From Actinomycetota bacterium (lineage in GTDB: Bacteria; Actinomycetota; Acidimicrobiia; Acidimicrobiales; Ilumatobacteraceae): 36,293 bases of DNA. The stretch covers positions 1 through 36,293 of the forward strand of contig JAPKZV010000022.1 of the NCBI GenBank assembly GCA_026393585.1, in the 5' to 3' direction. The notes beneath the pieces were generated by a model, which was not told where the DNA came from, made no database searches, and saw only the letters and a list, made by a program, of their open reading frames with translations. This document shows positions 27,622 through 35,128 of this stretch, piece by piece. A program made the position numbers and the translations under genes. Position 1 is the stretch's first letter. Every line of letters starts with the position of its first letter.

Positions 27622-27661
27622 CCCCCTATTGTGCCTGCCGTGCGCCTACCATGAGTGTGCA
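27621..27661. promoter_or_regulatory. Very short divergent promoter region between GT4 operon and fcl
   Basis: Only 39 bp separate the GT4 GTG and the fcl ATG. TATTGT (27627-27632) is a -10-like hexamer for fcl, and its complement, CACAAT (27633-27628), is a -10-like hexamer for the GT4 operon. Both would start transcription close to or at the start codon. No good -35 elements are visible. This is a weak prediction. Confidence 0.3.
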
Positions 27662-28617
27662 TGAGCGACTTCTGGCAAAATCGTCCCGTTTTGGTGACCG
27701 GGGGCAATGGCTTTCTCGGAAGCGTTGTGGTGCAACAGTTCCGCGCCGCTGGGGCCACCGTGAGTGCTCCCCGCAAGGCCGAATTCGACCTCACCGTGCC
27801 CGGCGAAGCCACCCGAATGCTTGCCCAGTACGAGCCCAGCCATGTGGTGCACCTCGCTGCACGAGTCGGTGGCATTGGCTACAACCAGGTGGCTCCGGCT
27901 CCCCTGTATCTCGACAACCTGCTCATGGGAACGCATGTCATTGAGGCGTGTCGCCATGCACAGGTGGAAAAAACCATCGTGCTCGGCACCGTGTGCTCAT
28001 ACCCAAAGTTCACCCCTGTTCCTTTTCATGAACGTTCGCTATGGGACGGCTACCCCGAAGAGACCAACGCTCCTTACGGCATTGCCAAAAAAGCATTGCT
28101 TGTGCACGCGCAAGTGAATGCAGCGCAATACGGACAAAAATTTGCTTATCTCATTCCCACCAACTTGTTCGGGCCTGGTGACAAATTCCATCCCGATGTT
28201 TCTCACGTCATTCCTGCGCTCATCAAAAAGTGTGTTGAAGCAAAAGAGCGTGGCGACAGCGACATTCAGGTGTGGGGCACCGGAAGTGCCAGCCGCGAAT
28301 ACTTGTACGTTGAAGATGCAGCAGCCGCCATTGTGCGTGCAGCAGAAGTACGCGATTCAGCTGAACCTCTCAACCTGGGCAACAACCACGAAATCACTAT
28401 TCGCGAAACAGTGGAAACCATTGCTGAAGTAGTGGGCTTCACTGGCAAGTTGGTGTGGGATCCTTCCAAGCCTGACGGCCAGCCACGACGCCGTGTTGAT
28501 GCAAGCGAAGCTGAACGAGCATTGCAATGGAAAGCTCAAGTCACATTCCGTGCTGGTCTCGAGAAAACGGTGGAGTGGTACTTGACCCATCGCGAAGAAG
28601 CTGAGCGCGCATCGTGA
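27661..28617 (+). CDS. fcl: GDP-L-fucose synthase
   Basis: Converts GDP-4-keto-6-deoxy-D-mannose to GDP-L-fucose by 3,5-epimerisation and NADPH reduction. The 318-residue SDR begins MSDFWQNRPVLVTGGNGFLGSVVV, has the signature VVHLAARVGGIGYNQVAPAPLYLDNLLMGTHVIEA, the Ser-containing LGTVCSYPKFTPVPFHE and the YxxxK pair in NAPYGIAKKAL, then LIPTNLFGPGDKFHPDVSHVIPALI, typical of Fcl/WcaG. I chose ATG 27661 over the GTG at 27655. The stop overlaps the rhomboid start by 4 nt. Together with gmd it completes a pathway from GDP-mannose to GDP-fucose. Confidence 0.95.
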   Translation: MSDFWQNRPVLVTGGNGFLGSVVVQQFRAAGATVSAPRKAEFDLTVPGEATRMLAQYEPSHVVHLAARVGGIGYNQVAPAPLYLDNLLMGTHVIEACRHAQVEKTIVLGTVCSYPKFTPVPFHERSLWDGYPEETNAPYGIAKKALLVHAQVNAAQYGQKFAYLIPTNLFGPGDKFHPDVSHVIPALIKKCVEAKERGDSDIQVWGTGSASREYLYVEDAAAAIVRAAEVRDSAEPLNLGNNHEITIRETVETIAEVVGFTGKLVWDPSKPDGQPRRRVDASEAERALQWKAQVTFRAGLEKTVEWYLTHREEAERAS

Positions 28618-29256
28618 ATTTGCCGCCACCAGTACTTCCGAAATGCACCCGACACCCCGACCGCCCCACCGGGCGTAGCTGCACACGTTGCGCACGCCCC
28701 GCATGTTCCGAGTGCCTTGTTCAAGCAGCAGTGGGCTCACATTGTTTGGAATGTGTTCGCCGTGACCGCCCCGATGCTCGCACACGTGCGCGCTATTGGA
28801 ATGCCGGCCAGCCCATGCTGGCAACAAAAATTCTCATTGCCGTCAATCTTTTAGTTTTCATTTACACCAACACTGGCTCTTCATATTTTGATGCAGGTGG
28901 AATGAATAAAAACCTTGTTGACCTTGGGCTTGCAAAGGTATTTCTCTATGGCGGTGACGGGCGGAGCATCGGGTGCAGTATTTGGACTCATGGGTGCCGC
29001 ATTTGTTGGCATGCGACTCCGCGGTATCAACCCCATGCAAACAGGCCTCGGACTCACCTTGTTGCTCAACTTGGTATTGACCGTTTCTGTGTCGGGCATT
29101 TCCATTGGTGGGCACTTGGGCGGTCTCGCTGGCGGCGCACTGTGTGCTCTCTTTTTGTTTTCACCAGCTCATCGCCCCATGCCTCAATGGGTGGGTTACG
29201 CAGTGCCCGTTGGTGTTGGTCTGAGCGCATTTCTCGTGGCATATTCCCTCGTATAG
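28614..29256 (+). pseudogene. Rhomboid-family intramembrane protease, internal deletion and frameshift
   Basis: GTG 28614 overlaps the fcl stop. The first frame encodes an N-terminal zinc-binding B-box-like module (CTRHPDRPTGRSCTRCARPACSECL ... HCLECVRR) and the first span (KILIAVNLLVFIYTN), then NKNLVDLGLAKVFLYG. Right there the similarity jumps to another frame: AVTGGASGAVFGLMGAAFVGMRLRG, the rhomboid catalytic-serine GASG motif, then GISIGGHLGGLAGGALCALF with the catalytic His. The stretch between, normally 60-80 residues containing the L1 loop W-R motif and HxxxN, is missing. The track lists two ORFs (28614-29756 and 28915-29256) that are pieces of this gene. The 380-residue ORF also reads through into the next gene, so it should not be used as is. 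Likely a pseudogene. Confidence 0.82.
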
Positions 29257-29279
29257 CACCCCATCTCTACATTCGAGAG

Positions 29280-29756
29280 GTGAACACAACCACCTCTCAT
29301 ACTTCGGTACATAGCCTCGTCGACGTTCCGCGTCCTTATATCGACACCATCACTCACACCTCTCAAGCACTCAGTGTTTTCAGCATGTGTGTTTCACGTC
29401 CCTTTCGCGAAGAAGCACTCATCTTGCTCACCGACTCCTCGCGCTGCGGCATTGGGCTTTTTACCGCACCACTGCACGTACCCATTACGCATCCACTCAC
29501 CCCATCACACGGTGGCGAAGCTTTGGGTCACCTCGTTGTCGGCATTGCGTCTGCGCATCCCAGCGCTAGCGCCTGTTACGTACTCACCATTGAGAAAAAT
29601 ACATTGCCCACCAACGACGATGCCGAGCGATGGTTTTCTTTCAACGATGTATGCGACCGCGCCGGCATTGTTTTGCTCAATTGGTGTGTGCGAGGTTTTC
29701 ACTCTTCAGGTCGGGGCGCAACGTGGAGCCCCATGCACGTCGCTGGCTTGGGGTAA
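29280..29756 (+). CDS. Small unrecognised protein (RadC/JAB-like in appearance)
   Basis: This 158-residue reading frame is hidden in the tail of the 380-aa track ORF, because the frameshifted rhomboid gene is in the same frame. It starts at GTG 29280 (VNTTTSHTSVHSL), with RPYIDTITHTSQALSVFSMCVSRPFREEALILLTDSSRCGIGLF, then HLVVGIASAHPSASACYVLTIEKNTLPTNDDAERWFSFNDVCDRAGIVLLNWCVRG. The pattern of REE-ILLLTD... and D.ERW...D.....G..LL.W is one I recall from conserved actinobacterial proteins of unknown function, but I cannot name it. The last 80 nt are antisense to the DUF4031 gene. The start codon is uncertain because GAGAGG touches the GTG. Confidence 0.6.
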   Translation: MNTTTSHTSVHSLVDVPRPYIDTITHTSQALSVFSMCVSRPFREEALILLTDSSRCGIGLFTAPLHVPITHPLTPSHGGEALGHLVVGIASAHPSASACYVLTIEKNTLPTNDDAERWFSFNDVCDRAGIVLLNWCVRGFHSSGRGATWSPMHVAGLG

Positions 29757-29997
29757 AGCGCAACCCTGCAGCCTTTAACCGCTGCAACAGTTCTCTACTT
29801 GGCACAGCAGTTGCACCCATTGCTATGGCACGCGTGCGATAGTCATCGGGAATGTCGTAGTGGTCTCCTTGAAATCCGCGCCGCGGCACCCCAAGTTCCT
29901 CAGCGAAAAGGTGCAGCTCGTCAAGGTTTGAGTCGCTCACCAAGTGGCACCACCGTTTGTCGCGAAACCACCAGTGTGATGGGTCTACCAAAATCAC
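29677..29997 (-). CDS. DUF4031 domain protein
   Basis: A 106-residue protein that starts VILVDPSHWWFRDKRWCHLVSDSNLDELHLFAEELGVPRRGFQGDHYDIPDDYRTRAIAMGATAVPSRELLQRLKAAGLR, the full DUF4031 domain. Function is unknown; the family is often encoded near small metabolic genes in Actinobacteria. The track ORF begins at 30129, but the first 44 residues are antisense-type sequence overlapping the FmdB-like gene; I set the start at GTG 29997, which lies 2 nt after the FmdB stop, so the two are coupled. The C-terminal 27 residues overlap the convergent gene. Confidence 0.85.
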   Translation of the reverse strand: MILVDPSHWWFRDKRWCHLVSDSNLDELHLFAEELGVPRRGFQGDHYDIPDDYRTRAIAMGATAVPSRELLQRLKAAGLRFTPSQRRAWGSTLRPDLKSENLAHTN

Positions 29998-29999
29998 AG

Positions 30000-30215
30000 T
30001 TAGTGACAACCACACCCAGAGCCGCAACCGCCACCGCGTGGTGCAGGGGCCGGGGTCGACGCTGGAGCGCCACCGCCCACCGAGGCAAATACCGACAAGC
30101 GTCGTTTTGCTTGAGCTCCGCAAACACATTGCGCAGGGTCCGACGCTTGGCTCATCGGGCGACGCTCTTCAAAAGCGGTGTCACATGCACTACAGCGATA
30201 CTCGTACAACGGCAT
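30000..30215 (-). CDS. FmdB-family zinc-ribbon protein
   Basis: A 71-residue protein, MPLYEYRCSACDTAFEERRPMSQASDPAQCVCGAQAKRRLS, followed by a Gly/Ala/Pro tail GGGAPASTPAPAPRGGGCGSGCGCH. The CxxC...CVCG arrangement is the FmdB zinc ribbon, annotated as a putative regulatory protein. The extra tail with GCGSGCGCH is common in these proteins and may bind a metal. Function is not known. It is encoded directly upstream of DUF4031. Confidence 0.9.
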   Translation of the reverse strand: MPLYEYRCSACDTAFEERRPMSQASDPAQCVCGAQAKRRLSVFASVGGGAPASTPAPAPRGGGCGSGCGCH

Positions 30216-30268
30216 GTCCCTAGTCTACGACAGCCCCAAGGGCCGCGTACATCTGATTGACTAGAACC

Positions 30269-30571
30269 ATGCGCGCGACAAATATGGCCCCACTCACTGT
30301 CTTGCCAGCTCGCACCGAGCCACTGCTCGACCAAGAGCTGGAAACCGCTGAGCCCATTGTGGCCCACATTGTGAAAACTGAGCCCGGTGAATCGGCCGCA
30401 GCAAAAGTGATGGAAGCCCGCATTTATGGCACTCCCCTCGAGGCACTGTGCGGGCACGTATGGGTTCCTTCGCGCGACCCTAAGCAAGTTCCCATGTGTC
30501 AGAACTGCAAAGAGATCTACGACACGTACCGAGCCTTCAACGACGGCTTAAATGAATCACCGAACGAATAA
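30269..30571 (+). CDS. DUF3039 zinc-ribbon-like protein
   Basis: A protein of about 100 residues with PIVAHIVKTEPGESAAAKVMEARIYGTPLEALCGHVWVPSRDPKQVPMCQNCKEIYDTYR. The block ALCG.VWVPSRDP...P.C..CKEIY with three Cys is the DUF3039 signature, an actinobacterial family probably binding zinc. Start is uncertain: TTG 30257, ATG 30269 or ATG 30284; I use 30269. It begins a short plus-strand set with the monooxygenase-like gene (27 nt later) and a Nudix gene. Function is unknown. Confidence 0.85.
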   Translation: MRATNMAPLTVLPARTEPLLDQELETAEPIVAHIVKTEPGESAAAKVMEARIYGTPLEALCGHVWVPSRDPKQVPMCQNCKEIYDTYRAFNDGLNESPNE

Positions 30572-30598
30572 CGTAAAAAATAGACACAAAGGAAAACC

Positions 30599-30934
30599 AT
30601 GATCATCATTGCCGGAAGAATTTTCATCGACCCATCAAAGCGTGAAGCTCTTGTGAAGGCTTCACAGCCGCTTCAGCAAGCAACTCGCGACAACGAGCCC
30701 GGCTGCGAGGCCTACGTCTTTAGCGCCGACCCCTGTGAGCCTGGCACCATTTCGGTATACGAATTGTGGACCGACGCTCCGTCACTTGCTGCACACTTCT
30801 TGCACGAGAACTACTTCAACATGCGCACCCTTTTTGGCGAGCATGGCATTAGTGGTGCAGAAACCTTCAAATACCGTGTCGACGCCAAAGCAACTGTGTA
30901 CAACGCAGATCGCATTGCCACCGTCGATTTCTAA
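30599..30934 (+). CDS. Antibiotic-biosynthesis-monooxygenase-like (ABM) protein
   Basis: A 111-residue dimeric alpha+beta barrel type protein starting MIIIAGRIFIDPSKREALVKASQPLQQATRDNEPGCEAYVFSADPCEPGTISVYELWTDAPSLAAHF. The beginning (IIAGRI...), the NEPGCEAY and the ISVYELWTD strand are typical of the ABM/YgiN group, which includes quinol monooxygenases and heme-degrading enzymes. Substrate is unknown. AAAGGAAA, six bases before the ATG, is one of the strongest ribosome binding sites in the window, suggesting good expression. Seven nucleotides separate it from the following Nudix gene. Confidence 0.88.
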   Translation: MIIIAGRIFIDPSKREALVKASQPLQQATRDNEPGCEAYVFSADPCEPGTISVYELWTDAPSLAAHFLHENYFNMRTLFGEHGISGAETFKYRVDAKATVYNADRIATVDF

Positions 30935-30940
30935 TTCTCT

Positions 30941-31456
30941 TTGAATTCGCCAACGCCCGACATCAGTCATCTTCGTATCCGCCAAGCGGTGCGGGGTCTT
31001 ATTGTTGATGAACTCAACTATGTGCTGTTGGCGTTACTGCAATTCCCTACGCGTTCTGTGTGGGTGCTCCCCGGCGGCGGCATTGAAGCCGACGAGGAGC
31101 ACCACGACGCACTCCACCGAGAACTACGCGAAGAAGTAGGGCTTTACGAACCTCCCATTGGCGAACTCTTGTGGACCCGCACGCATGTAGTTCCTTTTAT
31201 TGACGGCCAGTGGGACGGCCAACGCGACCATGCATATTTGGTGCGCACCACGCGTTTTGACCCACAACCCGAATTATCTGTTGAGCAATTACGTAGTGAA
31301 CACCTCGTTGAATTGCGTTGGTGGAGCATTGAAGAACTGTCGTTGGCGCTCGACGACATTTTCTTCGCACCGTCGCATCTCCCTCAACTTGTTGCAGATG
31401 TTGTGCGCAATGGGCCACCACCTGAACCCATTCATATTTTTCAAGAGACTAAGTAG
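30941..31456 (+). CDS. Nudix hydrolase
   Basis: A Nudix-fold pyrophosphatase of 171 residues. The box GGIEADEEHHDALHRELREEVGL fits Gx5Ex7REUxEExGU exactly, giving the metal-binding glutamates. Before it stands LIVDELNYVLLALLQFPTRSVWVLPGG, after it the strand WTRTHVVPFIDGQWDGQRDHAYLVRTTRF, as in ADP-ribose or nucleoside-diphosphate pyrophosphatases. Substrate cannot be predicted. The start is assigned to TTG 30941, six nt after the ABM stop; no ATG is available before the first strand. It ends 2 nt before the convergent dnaE2 stop. Confidence 0.88.
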   Translation: MNSPTPDISHLRIRQAVRGLIVDELNYVLLALLQFPTRSVWVLPGGGIEADEEHHDALHRELREEVGLYEPPIGELLWTRTHVVPFIDGQWDGQRDHAYLVRTTRFDPQPELSVEQLRSEHLVELRWWSIEELSLALDDIFFAPSHLPQLVADVVRNGPPPEPIHIFQETK

Positions 31457-31458
31457 AC

Positions 31459-34400
31459 CTAACGAAAGTCTCGGCTCGCTGCACCTACTGCCACACGCAG
31501 TGCCGACAAGTGTTCAGCAATAATGTTGACAACACCTTCCGACGACTCGACCCGCCCGCGTACGAGTAGTGCAGCAGCACCGCGCGCATCGGTACGAAAA
31601 CGGGTCCAACACCCTGGCGAGCAGACCACATTGATGAGCCCCGTTTCGTCTTCTAAGTTCATGAAGGTGACCCCACTTGCCGTGCGCGGACGTTGCCGAT
31701 GCGTTACTACACCCGCCACATAAATACGAGTGCCCGACTCGACAGTTGCTAACTCGCTCGCGGTAAGCACACCCATTGCATGCAACTTCTCACGCAAAAA
31801 AATTGTGGGGTGCCCATCGGGGGAAACTCCTGTTGCCCAGAGGTCGGCCACTGCTTCTTCGATGGGTTCCATTCCGGGCAGCGCTGGTGCCGTATTGCCC
31901 ACCGTGATTCCTTCTAAACGCGTTGGGCGCGACTGCGCAACTGCGCCCGCAGCCCACAATGCGTTGCGACGCTGCGTGCCAAATACATCGAATGCGCCGG
32001 CAGTGGCAAAAGCTTCTAGATGAGCCGTCGAGAGTTCTGGCACTGCGCGCACCACGTGCTCCATGGTGTCGAAGGGTTGCGCCTCTTCTATTTTCTGTGC
32101 CAATGAGCTACTCACCCCGCGTACCGCAGACAGGCCCATGCGTACAGCAAGCCCGCTTGTAGAGGAAGCACTCTCGACCAAAGACGCCGATGCTTGTGAA
32201 GCATTGATACATGGAGTGAGCACCTCTACCCCATGACGACGCGCATCGCGCGCCAATGAATGTGGCGACCAAAAACCCATGGGCTGCGCATTGAGTAACG
32301 CCGCACAGAAAATAGCGGGTTCGTGATATTTGATGTATGCCGATGCATACACAAGGTATGCAAAACTCACCGAGTGACTTTCAGGAAATCCGTAACTAGC
32401 GAATGCTTCCATCTTGCGGAAAATGGTGTCGGCAATTTCACCAACAATGCCTCGCTCTTTCATCCCCTGGAACAGGCGCTCGCGAAGTTTTTCCATTTTT
32501 GCTTGTGATCTTTTTGAACCCATGGCCTGACGTAGTTGGTCGGCTTCACTGGGAGTAAAACCAGCAACATCGATCGCCATTTGCATGAGCTGTTCTTGGA
32601 ACAACGGCACGCCCAGTGTTTTACCCAAACTCTTTTCAAGAAGTGGATGTAAATAGGTAATGGGCTCTTGCCCATTGCGCCGGCGAATGTATGGATGCAC
32701 TGAACCGCCTTGAATGGGCCCAGGACGAATGAGGGCGACCTCGACAACAAGGTCGTAAAAGCGTCGCGGTTTCAAGCGCGGCAGTGTTGCCATTTGTGCT
32801 CGTGATTCAATTTGGAAAACACCCACCGTGTCGGCACGACACAACATGGCATAGACCTCGTCTTCTTGTGGCAAACCCGCGAGGTCGAGTGGCTCACCGC
32901 GATGTAGTTCAATGAGATCGACTGCGTTGTGCAGGGCTGAAAGCATGCCAAGACCCAACAGGTCGAACTTCACTAAGCCCGCAGCCGCACAGTCGTCTTT
33001 GTCCCACTGCAGCACACTGCGCTGTTGCATTGTTGCCCACTCAACTGGGCACACCTCACTCACTGGTCTGTCGCAAATGACCATGCCACCCGAATGCACA
33101 CCAAGGTGCCGTGGGTGATGCAGCAATTGCACAGCGAGCGCCTGAACATTGTCGGGAAGGTCTTCGGGGTCGACCTTTTCGCCTTGTGCAATATGGTGAC
33201 CCAATGCTTTTGCAGCATCGCGCAACGCAGAGCGCGACCGGTATGTAATGACGTTGGCAACTTGCGCGGCATGTAAACGGTCGTAGCGTTGGAATACGTA
33301 TTGAATGACCTCTTCACGCCGACCACTTTCAATATCGATATCGATGTCGGGAGGGCCGTCGCGCTCGGGCGACAAAAATCGCTCGAACAACAAACCAAGC
33401 GATACCGCATCGGCACGTGTAATGCCCAGAGAAAAACACACTGCACTATTTGCGGCACTGCCACGGCCCTGGCAAAAAATATCGTTGTCGTTGCAAAATT
33501 GAACGATGTCCCATACCACCAAGAAATAGCCAGCAAAACCAAGAGTTTCAATGACGTCGAGTTCATGATGAATGACTGCCCATGCCCGCGCACGCAACGA
33601 CAATGTGTCGTCGGCATGAGTGGGTGGAGGCCCGTATCGACGCTGTGCACCTTGTGCCACCAAATGACGCAGATACTCCATTTCATTCATACCAGAAGGA
33701 CACGGGTACGGTGGCAGGCGTGGCGCAATGAGCGCAAGATCGAATGCGCACTCGCTTGCAATATCGGCAGCCATTTCAACCACTCCGGGGTAACGCGCAA
33801 AATATTTCTCTTGTTCAGCACCTGAACGCAACATTGCTGTTGCTGCAAAGGGCAACAAGTGGTCAATGTCGTTCAATGAACTGCGTTGACGAATAGCGGC
33901 CATTGCGGTTGCAAGTGAGAATTCTGCTGTTGTTGCATATTGCACATTGTTGGTTGCCACACATTGCACATTGCATCGCGCAGCAATACGTACCAGTTCA
34001 TCGTTACGTGCTGCATCGAGCGGGCCGCCATGATGCACAAGTTCTACAAACACATTGTTGGCACCAAATGCATCGATGAGTTGATACAACTTGCGTTCGC
34101 CTGCCTGTGGCCCATGCTCGATGAGGGCCTGGCTCACCACTCCTTCTACGCCTCCAGTGAGCACCTTCCACGACCCGCGAGCAAAACCAGACAGGTCGGC
34201 CATGTGAAACTGCGGTTCGTTTTTCGCACCAGCGAGTTGCCCATGTGTAATGGCTTGCGATAAGTAGGCATACCCTTGCGGGCCCTGCGCAAGAAGTACC
34301 ACATGCCCACTGTTGTGCTCGCCAGCACAGCGCGGGGTGAGCTCTGCACCGAACACGGTGGGCAGTTGCAACTGCCGCGCGGCTTCAGCAAAGCGCACTA

Positions 34401-34557
34401 CTCCGTAGAGCCCATTGCGGTCGGTGAGGGCGAGCGCCTGCAGGCCAAGTGCACTGGCATGTTGGGCAAGCTGCTCGGGAGACGAGGCTCCTGTCAGAAA
34501 AGAAAAATGCGACTGGCAGTGCAATTCGCCATAACGCTGTTCACGATGAAAACTCAC
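31459..34557 (-). CDS. dnaE2: Error-prone DNA polymerase III alpha, DnaE2
   Basis: C-family polymerase responsible for damage-induced mutagenesis with ImuB. The 1032-residue protein has an N-terminal PHP domain (ELHCQSHFSFLTGASSPEQL; LALTDRNGLYG), the palm and finger region with GRGSAANSAVCFSLGIT and the catalytic acids PDIDIDIESGRREEV (about residue 400), SGGMVICDRPVSEVCPVEWA, VVEVALIRPGPIQGGSVHPYI and the AGGFTPSEADQLR-like region, and an OB domain in the C-terminus ending ASRDFR. Length and order fit DnaE2 rather than the replicative DnaE1, as does its association with imuB. GTG 34557 is preceded by a LexA-type palindrome 15-28 bp upstream. It starts 10 nt after the Nudix stop. Confidence 0.95.
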   Translation of the reverse strand: MSFHREQRYGELHCQSHFSFLTGASSPEQLAQHASALGLQALALTDRNGLYGVVRFAEAARQLQLPTVFGAELTPRCAGEHNSGHVVLLAQGPQGYAYLSQAITHGQLAGAKNEPQFHMADLSGFARGSWKVLTGGVEGVVSQALIEHGPQAGERKLYQLIDAFGANNVFVELVHHGGPLDAARNDELVRIAARCNVQCVATNNVQYATTAEFSLATAMAAIRQRSSLNDIDHLLPFAATAMLRSGAEQEKYFARYPGVVEMAADIASECAFDLALIAPRLPPYPCPSGMNEMEYLRHLVAQGAQRRYGPPPTHADDTLSLRARAWAVIHHELDVIETLGFAGYFLVVWDIVQFCNDNDIFCQGRGSAANSAVCFSLGITRADAVSLGLLFERFLSPERDGPPDIDIDIESGRREEVIQYVFQRYDRLHAAQVANVITYRSRSALRDAAKALGHHIAQGEKVDPEDLPDNVQALAVQLLHHPRHLGVHSGGMVICDRPVSEVCPVEWATMQQRSVLQWDKDDCAAAGLVKFDLLGLGMLSALHNAVDLIELHRGEPLDLAGLPQEDEVYAMLCRADTVGVFQIESRAQMATLPRLKPRRFYDLVVEVALIRPGPIQGGSVHPYIRRRNGQEPITYLHPLLEKSLGKTLGVPLFQEQLMQMAIDVAGFTPSEADQLRQAMGSKRSQAKMEKLRERLFQGMKERGIVGEIADTIFRKMEAFASYGFPESHSVSFAYLVYASAYIKYHEPAIFCAALLNAQPMGFWSPHSLARDARRHGVEVLTPCINASQASASLVESASSTSGLAVRMGLSAVRGVSSSLAQKIEEAQPFDTMEHVVRAVPELSTAHLEAFATAGAFDVFGTQRRNALWAAGAVAQSRPTRLEGITVGNTAPALPGMEPIEEAVADLWATGVSPDGHPTIFLREKLHAMGVLTASELATVESGTRIYVAGVVTHRQRPRTASGVTFMNLEDETGLINVVCSPGCWTRFRTDARGAAALLVRGRVESSEGVVNIIAEHLSALRVAVGAASRDFR

Positions 34558-34567
34558 TCATGGGAGT

Positions 34568-35116
34568 TTAGCGAACATATGTTCGTATCAGTTCTTGAGC
34601 CCGCAGCAATGCCCCCGCAAGCCCCGCATCGGCAATTGCGGCTGCTTCTGCCCATGAAAACCAGCGTACTTCTTGGCTTTCCTCTGCCCCAGGGGCGGGC
34701 GCCTCGAGGTGCTCGGCAAGCAACAGATACCGCAAGTCGAGGTGTGTATGGCCCCGCGGGCCTGGGTGAACATCGAGATGAAAGAACACCGCGCCGCTCT
34801 CGGGGTGACGCACATGGAGGCCTGTTTCTTCTTGAGCTTCGCGCAATGCACCCGCGCTGGGGTGTTCATCTTTTTCAATATGCCCGCCAGGCTGCAACCA
34901 CAAATTGAGCCGCTTATGCAGGTGCAACACCGTTGCTTGACTACTCACCACAACACCAGATGCCGTGACGTGGGTGGTGTGTGCATGTTCATTGCACGGG
35001 TCGGCGAGTTGAACGACCTCGCGGCGAAAAGTTACTAACGACTCAGCTTCTCGGGCATCAATAGGTTGATGATGAGCAACTAATGCCAAGAGTTCATCTA
35101 CTGCGAGCGATGTCAT
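34568..35116 (-). CDS. Nudix hydrolase within the imuB-dnaE2 cluster
   Basis: A 182-residue Nudix protein. The box GGHIEKDEHPSAGALREAQEETGL fits the consensus; LHLHKRLNLWLQPGG precedes it and FHLDVHPGPRGHTHLDLRYLLLAEH follows, as in a common actinobacterial Nudix group with no assigned substrate. An N-terminal region (residues 1-55) rich in helices is typical for it. The gene starts 12 nt after the imuB stop and ends 10 nt before dnaE2, so it may be co-transcribed. Its last five codons contain the dnaE2 LexA box. Cleaning of damaged nucleotides is an attractive but untested role. Confidence 0.9.
   Translation of the reverse strand: MTSLAVDELLALVAHHQPIDAREAESLVTFRREVVQLADPCNEHAHTTHVTASGVVVSSQATVLHLHKRLNLWLQPGGHIEKDEHPSAGALREAQEETGLHVRHPESGAVFFHLDVHPGPRGHTHLDLRYLLLAEHLEAPAPGAEESQEVRWFSWAEAAAIADAGLAGALLRAQELIRTYVR
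34572..34585. promoter_or_regulatory. LexA-type SOS box upstream of dnaE2
   Basis: CGAACATATGTTCG is a perfect 14-bp palindrome matching the actinobacterial/Gram-positive LexA consensus CGAACrnryGTTCG. It lies within the last codons of the Nudix gene, 15-28 bp before the dnaE2 GTG. Reading on the minus strand, a possible -35 TTGCTG and -10 TACGAA flank or overlap it with a 16-bp spacer. No other CGAAC-N4-GTTCG site was seen in the window. In mycobacteria dnaE2 is controlled by LexA in the same way. Confidence 0.85.
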
Positions 35117-35128
35117 ACCTAGAGTCTC

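Noticed and set aside
27417-27944. Plus-strand 175-aa ORF
   Set aside because: Spans the 5' ends of the GT4 gene and of fcl in a wrong frame; Cys/Arg-rich composition without motifs.
29799-30260. Plus-strand 153-aa ORF
   Set aside because: It is antisense to DUF4031 and FmdB-like genes, which have clear family motifs; its own sequence looks like random basic/Arg-rich shadow.
34276-34908. Plus-strand 210-aa ORF
   Set aside because: Antisense to dnaE2 and the Nudix gene, both secure.
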